From NCBI GenBank assembly GCA_051747265.1, contig JBNJFY010000001.1, forward strand, positions 1,025,570-1,089,569: DNA of 64,000 bases, in the 5' to 3' direction. This DNA comes from JBNJFY01 sp051747265. GTDB taxonomy: Bacteria > Bacteroidota > Rhodothermia > Balneolales > Balneolaceae. How positions within the stretch are numbered: position 1 is the first letter of the stretch; each line of letters begins with the position of its first letter. The notes beneath the pieces were generated by a model. The model saw nothing but the letters and a program-made list of their open reading frames with translations. It did no database searches and was not told the DNA's origin. This document shows positions 52,489 through 60,566 of this stretch, piece after piece. A program made the position numbers and the translations under genes.

Positions 52489-52776
52489 GACGTCTGACGT
52501 CTGTCGACGGACCACCGACTACCGACGATTTAGTTTGGGCCAAATTTCGAGATCGTAGAGATAAGACCATCGACGATGGACCATGGACGATCGCCTTTAC
52601 GGGTAATTTCCTGTACAAAGCCCTAGCTTATCACTTCTAATGCTATTTCTACATGCTTGATTAGCAACTCATTGCCATGGTCGATCGTCCATGGTCACAT
52701 CTATGTGGCAAGCCCTTAACCTACCAGATCGTAAAGACCGTGGTCGGTGGTCCGTCGTCTGTCGTCCGTCGTCTAA
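52489..52776. repeat. Inverted tandem-repeat element, GACGTCT/GGACCACCGAC type, with nested pair
   Basis: Outer arms 52489-52529 (GACGTCTGACGTCTGTCGAC, then GGACCACCGACTACCGACG) and 52740-52776 (GTGGTCGGTGGTCCGTCGTC). Nested arms GACCATCGACGATGGACCAT (52565-) and GGTCGATCGTCCATGGTC (about 52678-52695). The double layout matches the element at 37641-37909. It separates the converging DUF2911 and AtuA-like genes. Confidence 0.82.
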
Positions 52777-52782
52777 CTACAC

Positions 52783-53139
52783 CTACGCCGGTTCTTGGAA
52801 ATCCACCTTCTCCAATAGTTCATCAGGCACATCAATCTCCATGCGCAGCAGCAAGGAAGCGTGCGTTTTTCCCTGGGCATCCAGCTTCAAAGAAACGGTG
52901 CCGCCCCCACCCAAGCTGTCGTTCAACATGAAGTTCAACGCCCCGATATTGGGTAGTTCGTAGCGTTCCACCTCACCTTTGCAGATATGCTTCATGTGTT
53001 CCTTCACACGCTCGGCGGTCAGGTTTTCCTTCAGGAAATCATACACCTCCGGATGACGCGCAATAATACCCACGTTACTGCCTTTGCCTTTATCTCCGCT
53101 GCGTCCATGAGCGATTCGTAAGAGAGGAACACGTGCCAT
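52783..53139 (-). CDS. AtuA-related C-terminal domain protein (118 aa)
   Basis: I start at the ATG at 53139, where the conserved LLRIAHGRSGDKGKGSNVGIIAR begins. The rest includes YELPNIGALNFMLNDSLGGGGTVSLKLDAQGK, typical of the small domain found at the C-terminus of AtuA proteins of acyclic-terpene utilisation or as a free subunit. Its role is unknown. The upstream gene on the same strand, purM, starts 65 bp away, so they may share a transcript without being functionally linked. Confidence 0.82.
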   Translation of the reverse strand: MARVPLLRIAHGRSGDKGKGSNVGIIARHPEVYDFLKENLTAERVKEHMKHICKGEVERYELPNIGALNFMLNDSLGGGGTVSLKLDAQGKTHASLLLRMEIDVPDELLEKVDFQEPA

Positions 53140-53204
53140 AATGAGTGACCTTGTTATCAATTAGTTGAAATAAGAGTCTTAAAATCTACATAAAGATCGG
53201 ATAA

Positions 53205-54218
53205 TCAATCAATTTGTCCCATGGGGATAGCCGTTTCTCCCAGTTCGGCGGCGGCTTTGGAAACCGCATCCACCTGATCTTCGGCAACCACGGCAATCAA
53301 TCCGATCCCCAGGTTAAACGTGCGGCGCATATCTTCTTCGGGAACATTGCCCAATTTCTGAATCAACTTAAAAATTGCTGGTCGTTCCCAAGCATCCCAG
53401 TTCACATCAATGCCGGATCCTTCGGGAACCACACGTTTGGTGTTGCCGATAATGCCGCCACCGGTCACATGCGAAAAAGCATGGATGCCTGTATGGGTTT
53501 TCAGTTTGGAAATCAGGGGCAGATATGATTTATGAACGCGAAGCAGCTCATCGGCTAAGGTGCCATCCAACTCATCAATGTCATCATTCACATCGTATTC
53601 GCTAAACAACACTTTTCGCGCCAAGGAATAACCGTTGGTGTGAATCCCGTTACTGGCAAAACCCAGTAGTACATCGCCTTTACCTACTTTGGATCCGTCA
53701 ATAAGCTCATCTTTTTCAACCACGCCGACTATGGTTCCGGCTAAATCAAACTCGCCTTCGCTGTAAATATCCGGCATTTCAGCGGTTTCGCCACCAACCA
53801 ACGCAATACCGTTCTCTCGACAAGCCTTAGCAAAGCCTTTTACCACATCGCGCCCCACTTCTGGCGAAAGCTTCCCAGTAGAGAAATAATCCAGAAAAAA
53901 TAGTGGCTGGGCTCCACATACCGCAATATCGTTGGTGCAGTGATTCACCAGATCTTGTCCGACAGTATCGTAGCGTTCGGCTTTAAAGGCCACGATCAAT
54001 TTGGTACCTACGCCATCTACACTACTGACCAGTACGGGATTGTCATAATCCCCGAAGTCTGCTTCAAATAGTCCCCCAAAACCGCCAATATTGGCTAACA
54101 CATTCTTGGTATGGGTGGACTTCACATCCTCTTTGATGGAATCAACCATTTGTTCTCCGGCTTCGATATCTACACCGGCATCTTTGTAGGTAAACGATTT
54201 TTTCTTGGAATCGGACAT
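53205..54218 (-). CDS. purM: Phosphoribosylformylglycinamidine cyclo-ligase (AIR synthetase)
   Basis: 337 residues. Signatures: SFTYKDAGVDIEAGEQMVDSI at the N-terminus, SSVDGVGTKLIVAF, VNHCTNDIAVCGAQPLFFLDYF and LVGGETAEMPDIY. The enzyme closes the imidazole ring in purine synthesis using ATP. It belongs to the PurM fold and is a cytosolic dimer. The gene starts beside the DnaA-box cluster and points away from it. Confidence 0.96.
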   Translation of the reverse strand: MSDSKKKSFTYKDAGVDIEAGEQMVDSIKEDVKSTHTKNVLANIGGFGGLFEADFGDYDNPVLVSSVDGVGTKLIVAFKAERYDTVGQDLVNHCTNDIAVCGAQPLFFLDYFSTGKLSPEVGRDVVKGFAKACRENGIALVGGETAEMPDIYSEGEFDLAGTIVGVVEKDELIDGSKVGKGDVLLGFASNGIHTNGYSLARKVLFSEYDVNDDIDELDGTLADELLRVHKSYLPLISKLKTHTGIHAFSHVTGGGIIGNTKRVVPEGSGIDVNWDAWERPAIFKLIQKLGNVPEEDMRRTFNLGIGLIAVVAEDQVDAVSKAAAELGETAIPMGQID

Positions 54219-54339
54219 TGAGTATTCGTTTGAGCACAGATGTTATGAGAATAAAGATGGATCAGATAAGAGTGCGTTTAGCGTATCCATCAGAACCTGA
54301 TCAAAATAGAAGAAAAAAGAACGTGATGTAAGGGAAATT

Positions 54340-54730
54340 TGGGTAAAAAAAGAGGAACAGAGTTATCCACCGGAAAAGATATAATAGTAATAAGATTTAT
54401 TAATCTTGTAGTAAATAGTAGTACCTGTGGATAAGTGGATAACTTATTTATCCGTGCTAATTTTTATGGGTGTGGGCGATTTGTGAATAACTTTGTGGAA
54501 AAGTAGGCCAGTAAAATCAAGGGTTTAGGGCAGATAGTTTAAAGTTCTCCACAACCGCACATAACACCGACATATCATTATGGTTTTCTTTTCAACAGTG
54601 AGATTTCACTGTATAACTTGTGGACAATGGTAGGTCGGTTGTTGAAAGACGTTGATAAATATTGAACCTTGTAGAAGATTTTCGCAATCCACTAGTAATC
54701 CACACACTTATACACATAGTTATCCACAGC
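54340..54730. other. Putative chromosomal replication origin (oriC)
   Basis: A gene-free segment with many DnaA boxes (consensus TTATCCACA, either strand). Perfect: TGTGGATAA at 54426-54434 and TTATCCACA at 54720-54728. One mismatch: TTATCCACC 54363, AGTGGATAA 54434, TGTGAATAA 54482, TGTGGAAAA 54494, TTCTCCACA 54545, TGTGGACAA 54619, TAATCCACA 54696 and TTATACACA 54708. An AT-rich stretch at about 54376-54420 (AGATTTATTAATCTT) would be the unwinding element, and TAG/TAA triplets next to the perfect 54426 box resemble DnaA-trios. The flanking genes purM and dtd point outwards. dnaA is not in the window. Confidence 0.82.
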
Positions 54731-55171
54731 ATGAAAGTAGTAGTACAGCGCGTGAGCCGGGGCAAGGTTTCGGTCGATGGAGAAATTTCCGGACAAATTT
54801 CGAACGGTTTGCTCGTATTATTAGGCATCCATGGATCCGATGATGAAGAAACCATCGATTGGATGTGCCAAAAATTGAGCAAACTTCGTGTCTTTGAAGA
54901 TGAAAACGAGCGTATGAATCTGTCTGTAGAAGATATTGACGGCGAGCTGCTGATTGTCCCCCAGTTCACGTTATATGGTGATGTAAGCAAAGGCACGCGA
55001 CCTAGCTTCACTGATGCAGCTAAACCCGGCAAAGCCAAAAAACTGTACAATCAATTTGTTGAGCATCTAAAGCAAGTGACCGAAGTGCCCGTGGAAACCG
55101 GCGTATTTGGCGCCTATATGGATGTGGAGATGAATAACGACGGTCCGGTAACCATCATCATTGAGAAATAA
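54731..55171 (+). CDS. dtd: D-aminoacyl-tRNA deacylase
   Basis: Start at 54731 (146 aa), where the family begins MKVVVQRVSRGKV; the longer frame would translate DnaA boxes. The motif PQFTLYGDVSKGTRPSF and the C-terminal NNDGPVTIIIE hold the active site residues. It hydrolyses D-aminoacyl-tRNA in the cytosol, keeping D-amino acids out of proteins. A perfect DnaA box ends 2 bp before its ATG, so no normal ribosome-binding site is present and translation may be leader-poor. Confidence 0.95.
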   Translation: MKVVVQRVSRGKVSVDGEISGQISNGLLVLLGIHGSDDEETIDWMCQKLSKLRVFEDENERMNLSVEDIDGELLIVPQFTLYGDVSKGTRPSFTDAAKPGKAKKLYNQFVEHLKQVTEVPVETGVFGAYMDVEMNNDGPVTIIIEK

Positions 55172-55177
55172 GCGAGC

Positions 55178-56074
55178 ATGTCGGTAATCTTCCTCTTTAT
55201 AGATGGCATCGGCGTAGGTCCGGGCGGATCCGGGAATCCCTTTGATCAGGTGATCGGCCCCGGCTGGGATGCATTGACCGGCGATCAGGCGATGACCGAA
55301 GCTAGTTCATGGATTGATGAGCAGGATCACCAGTTCCGAACATTGGATGCCCGATTGGAGGTAGAGGGGTTGCCCCAAAGTGGAACCGGTCAGGCAACCT
55401 TGTTTTCCGGTGAGAATGCACCAGCCATTATTGATCGGCACTTTGGTCCCTTCCCGCACTCGAAAACGCGCCATTTGTTGCGCGAACAAAGCCTTTTTCA
55501 AAAAGTGCAGCAATTAGGGGGCGATCCTTATTTCATGAATGGCTACCCGGATCTCTTTTTTGAGAAGATGCAGCGTCGGAATCGGTGGACCTGCACTACC
55601 TTGATGGCGCACAGTAGTGGTCAGGATCTGAACCGGTTAGAAGATGTGCAGCAGGGTCGAGCCATTACCGCGGAACTGACACAAGACGCCTGGCAGGAGC
55701 ATTTGGATCTAAATGTGCCTTCCATTCATCCCCAGCAAGCCGCTGATCGTGTATTGCAAATGAGCGAAGAGAAAGATCTGATCTTAGTGGAATACTACCT
55801 CACCGATAAAGCGGGTCACGCGCAGGATCCGGATCGAGCCCAACATTACTTATCGGTGCTGGATGGCTTTATTCATCAGTTGTATGAGCATAAATCGGAT
55901 CAGGATCTACTGGTGATTACCAGTGATCACGGAAATATGGAGGATTTGCAGCTGAAGACGCACACCCTGCATCCCGTGCCGTTATTCGCGATAGGCAAAG
56001 GAGCGAATCAATTTAAATCAGCACTAAGTTTGATGGATGTGACGCCGAGGATTGTGGATGTATTGCGTGGATAA
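55178..56074 (+). CDS. Alkaline-phosphatase superfamily metalloenzyme, phosphoglycerate-mutase-like
   Basis: 298 residues, starting 6 bp after dtd, so the two are likely one operon. IFLFIDGIGVGPG gives the first metal Asp, GLPQSGTGQATLFSG the nucleophile segment, YYLTDKAGHAQDPDRA and ITSDHGNMED the later metal ligands. The pattern is that of the alkaline-phosphatase superfamily near 2,3-bisphosphoglycerate-independent mutases and phosphopentomutases, but at 298 residues it is shorter than either. The substrate is unknown. Confidence 0.82.
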   Translation: MSVIFLFIDGIGVGPGGSGNPFDQVIGPGWDALTGDQAMTEASSWIDEQDHQFRTLDARLEVEGLPQSGTGQATLFSGENAPAIIDRHFGPFPHSKTRHLLREQSLFQKVQQLGGDPYFMNGYPDLFFEKMQRRNRWTCTTLMAHSSGQDLNRLEDVQQGRAITAELTQDAWQEHLDLNVPSIHPQQAADRVLQMSEEKDLILVEYYLTDKAGHAQDPDRAQHYLSVLDGFIHQLYEHKSDQDLLVITSDHGNMEDLQLKTHTLHPVPLFAIGKGANQFKSALSLMDVTPRIVDVLRG

Positions 56075-56462
56075 GGTTCCTGATTTCAAAGGGCCTCACG
56101 CAATACTATTGCGTACTTAACGGCACATAATTGTTAAGCAAGACCTTTTTCTACCCATGTATTATCTCTGACGGACCCATAAACCGATGGTTCTGTACTT
56201 CGTTAATTTTAGCCCCGTTAGGGGCAATATAGGGGTAGAAAATTGATTAAGGTTTTTCATCGCGTGCCGCTAGGTACGCTATATGGTTGCTTTAGTTGAT
56301 TAGTATACAATAGATTCAATAATCCAAGAATGTGCTAAAGGAAAAGGAATAGCTGACCGCTGTGTATATTTTGTTTCTGTGGATACCACAGTTGTCTTTT
56401 CAATTCTATACCGACAGAGAGATGTTGGATTAACTATCCCATTTCGTTAGGTACAGAACAGG
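56075..56462. other. Left flank of the IS200-like gene with small palindromes
   Basis: No gene seen. Contains GCCCCGTTAGGGGC (56212-56225) and GTGCCGCTAGGTAC (56264-56277). The matching type GTCCCTAGCGGGAC is at 57003-57016 on the other side of the transposase, so they may be its terminal or REP-like hairpins. Confidence 0.6.
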
Positions 56463-56924
56463 TCACAACACAGGTTTAAAGATATACCGTTGATCAAAAT
56501 CAATTTCCCATTTATCCAGAAAATCCAAGTATTCCTCTTGAAAGCTTCTCTTGCAGTGATGTTCTTCCTGATTTTGGATGTAGGCAATGACCTTAGGGAG
56601 TTGTGATTTAGAATGAGAAAAAGCTCCATAGCCCGCCTGCCATTTGAAATGGGCTAATGCCAATTCCTTTTCGTTAATCCAAACAGAAAAATGTTGCTTC
56701 ACATTTTTCATCAGATTAGATAGCGATTGGTTCGGCCGCAGACCAAACAGCATATGAACGTGATCTTCTACCCCGTTTATTTGTAGCATTTTGTGACCAT
56801 GGTTTTGCAAAATGCCAGTTATGTAGGAATAAAGTTCGTCTCTCCAACTTTTTTGCAATAGGCTTTGTCTATTTTGAACAGCGAATATGGCATGGATATG
56901 TATCTGGGTATAGGTATTGGCCAT
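56463..56924 (-). CDS. IS200-like Y1 transposase (TnpA_REP/IS200 family)
   Basis: 153 residues from the ATG at 56924 (MANTYTQIHIHAIFAVQNRQ); the frame starts earlier, but those residues come from a palindrome. The HUH motif is EDHVHMLFGL and the catalytic Tyr lies in KVIAYIQNQEEHH. SLSNLMKNVKQHFSVWINE is the family core. It nicks and joins single-stranded DNA at hairpins. The gene is intact. Small GTTA- and CTAG-centred palindromes lie on both sides. Confidence 0.9.
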   Translation of the reverse strand: MANTYTQIHIHAIFAVQNRQSLLQKSWRDELYSYITGILQNHGHKMLQINGVEDHVHMLFGLRPNQSLSNLMKNVKQHFSVWINEKELALAHFKWQAGYGAFSHSKSQLPKVIAYIQNQEEHHCKRSFQEEYLDFLDKWEIDFDQRYIFKPVL

Positions 56925-57042
56925 GGTGTCACTCTCATATGGTGTACCTAACGGCACACTGGGATGTTGAAATTTATTATCTCTACTCTCTACACACCTG
57001 ATGTCCCTAGCGGGACATTAGGGTTGTTGAACAATAATCTAA

Positions 57043-57172
57043 GAGGGCTTTGCAAAACCTTTCGAAATTTATTCTGTCATGCCAAGATGTAGTAACAATC
57101 ACTGTTTACACAATCTAATTAGGGGATTGCCGCACTACGTTTGCAATGACAGGTAGTTTTGCAAAGCCCTCT
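57043..57172. repeat. MITE-like 130-bp element, copy 4
   Basis: Same ends and orientation as the other copies, with a few internal substitutions (TTCTGTCATG, TTTGCAATGAC). It lies just beyond the right palindrome of the IS200-like gene. Confidence 0.88.
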
Positions 57173-57321
57173 TTAAGTGAGTAATCATATCTATCACTTG
57201 TAACTATAATGTTAACAGAAATGATTAATTGAAAACATCGTAGTTCTCAAAGGGGAACTCCGGTGAGCAGTGCGAAGCCGGTAAGGGGTGCAGTGTGAAC
57301 AGAGGCTGTAAAAGTTTAGCC

Positions 57322-59325
57322 TCATTGTTCCCGAAACAGCTCCGCGCAATTCACAAATTGATCGGCCGTACCCACCAGCATCAACCGATCTCCCGGTTCC
57401 AATCGAAAATTCGCATCCGGATTGGCAATGGTTCGATCATCCCGCTTGACCGCTAAGACAGTTAACTGATGTTCTTTACGCAAGTGCAGCTCTTCTAGCG
57501 TTTTATGTGCCGCCATGGAACCTTCGCGCACGGCCACTGCCCGCGTATGCAATCCCTCTTCATCCAGCCCTTGCAGTACCATCAGATGTGCTTCCTGAAT
57601 GCTGCCTCGAACAATACCATAGCCATCCGCGCGCACCGTATTGATGTGTTCGGTAATTTCCGTTTCCGGAATTTGATACGATCCCAGCACATGGTAAAAC
57701 AGGCGAACTGTGGTCTCCATCTCCTCGGGAACCACAATATCCGCCCCAATGCGTTCCAGGCGCTCTAATTCACTAAGGTATCGGGTGCGTACAATCAGCT
57801 GCAGAGTGGGATTTAAATACTTGGCCTGTTGGATAATTCTAGGGGTAGAATCCGGATCATTGGTGGCAATGACACAAAGTTTGGCCTTTTCGGATCCGGC
57901 CATTTTTAAAATATGATGCTTTCCAGCATCACCGTAAAGTGCGGGGATTTCCTGTTGGTGCATCTCTTTAACCGAATCGGGGTTCATCTCAATAACCACG
58001 AACGGAATGCCCGTATCACTCAGTACCTGAACCAGATGTCGCCCGGCCGGACCGTATCCCACAATAATGACGTGATCTTCGAGCTGTGCGTCTATCGGTG
58101 AAGATTGTTGACTATCCAACGCACCGCCTAACCATCGCAATGGAGTTTGCGCCAACCATTTCCCAAAACTTGGACCGCCGTGTACCATAAATGGGGTTAG
58201 AATCATCAGCAGAACGGAAACCGCGATGAATACCTGGGATCCCATTTCGCCAAATCCCGCGGGACTGAGTCCGCTGAGTCGACCGGCGCGTTCCAAGACG
58301 AAGGAGAACTCTCCAATTTGAGCCAATGTCAAACCCGCGGCACCAGCCAGTTGAAGAGGATAGCGTAAGACGAGCAGACTTGTGGTGCTGATCATAAATT
58401 TGATAACGACCACGGCGGCTGCCGTTCCTAGTATCAACAGGGGATATTGTAATAGGATGGATAGATCCAACAGCATCCCTACAGAGACAAAGAAAATGGC
58501 GTTGAATATCGTCTTTAAGGGTAAAATTTCGCTGATTGCCTGTTCGCTGTAATGACTCTCACTAACTACCAATCCCGCTAAAAAAGCACCTAACGCCAGA
58601 CTTACATCAGCTAAACTGGTCAGCGCGGCGGTTCCAAAACAGATAGCCACGACCGTTAGTAAAAATAATTCCTGGCGCCGAGTTTTGGCGATCCGCTCCA
58701 GGATCCAGGGTACGATTCGCTGGGCCGAAATCAGGACCGCGGCAATTAATAACAGCGCTTTCAGTAATATCCAGCCAATGCTCATCATGGTTTGCCCGGA
58801 TCCAGCGAGAATGGGGACCAAAAGAACCATCACAATAATGGCCAGATCCTGGAAAATGAGGATGGCCAGCGAAAGTTGACCGGTGGGCGTATCTGTTTTG
58901 TCTTCATCACTCAGCAAACCCAGAATGATGGCGGTACTACTTAGCGAGATCAGGCAGCCGGTATACAAGGCGCTGTTTACAGGGATCCCCATATAGAATA
59001 GAATAATCCCTACCAGACCGATGGTAATGCCTACTTGTAATCCACCTCCCACCAGAATGGCTTTTTTGATACGAGCAAGTTTTTCCAGACTGAATTCAAT
59101 ACCGATCGTAAACAGCAGCAGAATGATTCCGATCTCAGCCAGGATATCCACCAGTTCCTGATTATAGACCAACCCCAACGCGTTGGGGCCAATAATGACG
59201 CCAGCAATCAGAAACCCAACAATGGGCACAATTTTAATGCGATAGCAGAGATAGGCGATCAATACGCTGACCACAAACAGGGCGACCATCTCGTTGAGGA
59301 AAGGAATGCTAACCGCAAAAATCAT
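57322..59325 (-). CDS. CPA2 monovalent cation:proton antiporter with TrkA-N/TrkA-C (KefB/YbaL-like)
   Basis: 667 residues. About 12 helices in the first 400 residues, with VGFLIAGVIIGPNALGLV and LLLFTIGIEFSLEKL, the CPA2 signature. A cytosolic TrkA-N domain follows (HVIIVGYGPAGRHLVQVLSD, a Rossmann NAD-binding motif), then TrkA-C near the end (FRLEPGDRLMLVGTADQ). Such carriers exchange K+ or Na+ for H+ and are gated by nucleotide or glutathione. The DUF3124 lipoprotein gene stops 11 bp upstream, so the pair is an operon. Confidence 0.93.
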   Translation of the reverse strand: MIFAVSIPFLNEMVALFVVSVLIAYLCYRIKIVPIVGFLIAGVIIGPNALGLVYNQELVDILAEIGIILLLFTIGIEFSLEKLARIKKAILVGGGLQVGITIGLVGIILFYMGIPVNSALYTGCLISLSSTAIILGLLSDEDKTDTPTGQLSLAILIFQDLAIIVMVLLVPILAGSGQTMMSIGWILLKALLLIAAVLISAQRIVPWILERIAKTRRQELFLLTVVAICFGTAALTSLADVSLALGAFLAGLVVSESHYSEQAISEILPLKTIFNAIFFVSVGMLLDLSILLQYPLLILGTAAAVVVIKFMISTTSLLVLRYPLQLAGAAGLTLAQIGEFSFVLERAGRLSGLSPAGFGEMGSQVFIAVSVLLMILTPFMVHGGPSFGKWLAQTPLRWLGGALDSQQSSPIDAQLEDHVIIVGYGPAGRHLVQVLSDTGIPFVVIEMNPDSVKEMHQQEIPALYGDAGKHHILKMAGSEKAKLCVIATNDPDSTPRIIQQAKYLNPTLQLIVRTRYLSELERLERIGADIVVPEEMETTVRLFYHVLGSYQIPETEITEHINTVRADGYGIVRGSIQEAHLMVLQGLDEEGLHTRAVAVREGSMAAHKTLEELHLRKEHQLTVLAVKRDDRTIANPDANFRLEPGDRLMLVGTADQFVNCAELFREQ

Positions 59326-59336
59326 AGATTAATTAT

Positions 59337-59876
59337 TTAGCGCTCTTCAATGATACGCCCGTTGCTGATAAAGGAAATCCCTTGTTGCATAGATGTGCTG
59401 ATCATTACCGCTTCAATTACAGGGGGAAATACATCTTTAGATGCAGACCAGCGAACTAAAAAATTAGCTCCCACTCCCCCGCGCAAATCCTCTTCCTCGA
59501 TCACATAAGAGATGGATGCCAGGGGCGGAATGGTGATCGGTTCGTCAATATAAGATTGAACCAAGTTGCCCTGGGAATCGAAATAATTTACCGATCGAAC
59601 ACCGATTGTACGGTTAGGATCTGTATTTCGAATACTGAGCGTAGCGGTGAGATTAAAGGTTTTGCGCCTGTTCTGTTGATAAATATGCGAATATACAGGT
59701 ACGTAAACTAATTGGCCCTTGCTGGTTTGGATTCGATTAAATGTAGAATCCGCAAAGAAGGGTTGTTCGGGCGCTGTTTGCACGGAAGCATCAAACGATG
59801 GAGACGATTGTTCGTTTGGATGGGTACAAGCCGATAGCCCCATAAACAGTACTATGGCTAAAAGATACTTGGTCAT
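59337..59876 (-). CDS. DUF3124 lipoprotein (179 aa)
   Basis: Lipobox FMGLSAC near residue 17, so it is lipid-anchored. The DUF3124 domain shows VYVPVYSHIYQQNRRKTFNLTATLSIRNTDP and YDEPITIPPLASISYVIEEEDLRGG-like residues (IDEPITIPPLASISYVIEEE). Function unknown. It is the first gene of an operon with the cation antiporter, so it may be a periplasmic accessory to it, which is inference. Confidence 0.9.
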   Translation of the reverse strand: MTKYLLAIVLFMGLSACTHPNEQSSPSFDASVQTAPEQPFFADSTFNRIQTSKGQLVYVPVYSHIYQQNRRKTFNLTATLSIRNTDPNRTIGVRSVNYFDSQGNLVQSYIDEPITIPPLASISYVIEEEDLRGGVGANFLVRWSASKDVFPPVIEAVMISTSMQQGISFISNGRIIEER

Positions 59877-59942
59877 AATGGCCCAGCATAAAAATTGGGG
59901 TAAGTATGATTCATCTAATATATAACCAATAGCCGTACCGTA

Positions 59943-59985
59943 AAAAAGCTCGATGACCTTTGTTGGACATCGAGCTTTGTAAACT
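59943..59985 (-). terminator. Terminator of adk
   Basis: On the minus strand AAAGCTCGATG...CATCGAGCTTTTTT: a 10-bp stem with a 12-base loop and a T run. It lies 27 bp after the adk stop. Confidence 0.88.
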
Positions 59986-60011
59986 TTTTGTAGGTAAGTA
60001 AGAACGGGGTA

Positions 60012-60566
60012 TTAGGAAAGCGCGCTCGTAATACGCTCAAAAATTTCATCAATGGAACCCACCCCGTCGATGGCTTCTACTTTGTCTTTCTTTTCATAGT
60101 ATTCACGAACCGGTGCCGTTTCATTATGATAAACGGCCAGACGATTTTTAACGCCTTCTTCGGTATCGTCGGAGCGACCTTCGCCGCGGCTTAAGATACG
60201 TTTGATCAATTCTTCTTCGGGAACTTCCAAGACCACAAAAGCGGTAAGTTCTTCGCCTTTCTCTTCCAATAATTCATCATAAGCCTTGGCTTGGGTTACC
60301 GTGCGAGGGAATCCATCCAGGATATATCCATCTTTGTATGGTTCCTTCTCCAGTTCTTCCCGAACCAGATCCACCACCGTTTCATCAGGAACCAAGTCTC
60401 CACTGTCCAGGATAGATTTTACCTTCTTGCCCAGCTCGGTCTCATTTTTAATAGCTGTGCGGAAGATGTGTCCGGTGGATAGGTGTGGAATATCGAATTT
60501 CTCTTGAAGCTTTTTGGCTTGCGTCCCTTTACCAGCGCCCGGTGGGCCGAACAAAATAATTCTCAT
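60012..60566 (-). CDS. adk: Adenylate kinase (short form)
   Basis: 184 residues. The P-loop is FGPPGAGKGTQA at the start, then STGHIFRTAI, GYILDGFPRTVTQA and the LID region SRGEGRSDDTEEGVKNRL. The length shows the short-LID form without the zinc-binding insertion. It catalyses 2 ADP to ATP plus AMP in the cytosol. Single gene with its own terminator. All catalytic Arg residues seem present. Confidence 0.96.
   Translation of the reverse strand: MRIILFGPPGAGKGTQAKKLQEKFDIPHLSTGHIFRTAIKNETELGKKVKSILDSGDLVPDETVVDLVREELEKEPYKDGYILDGFPRTVTQAKAYDELLEEKGEELTAFVVLEVPEEELIKRILSRGEGRSDDTEEGVKNRLAVYHNETAPVREYYEKKDKVEAIDGVGSIDEIFERITSALS

Noticed and set aside
54340..54730. Plasmid or phage replication origin
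   Set aside because: No replication initiator, iterons or phage genes nearby; flanking genes are core metabolism, so a chromosomal origin fits better.
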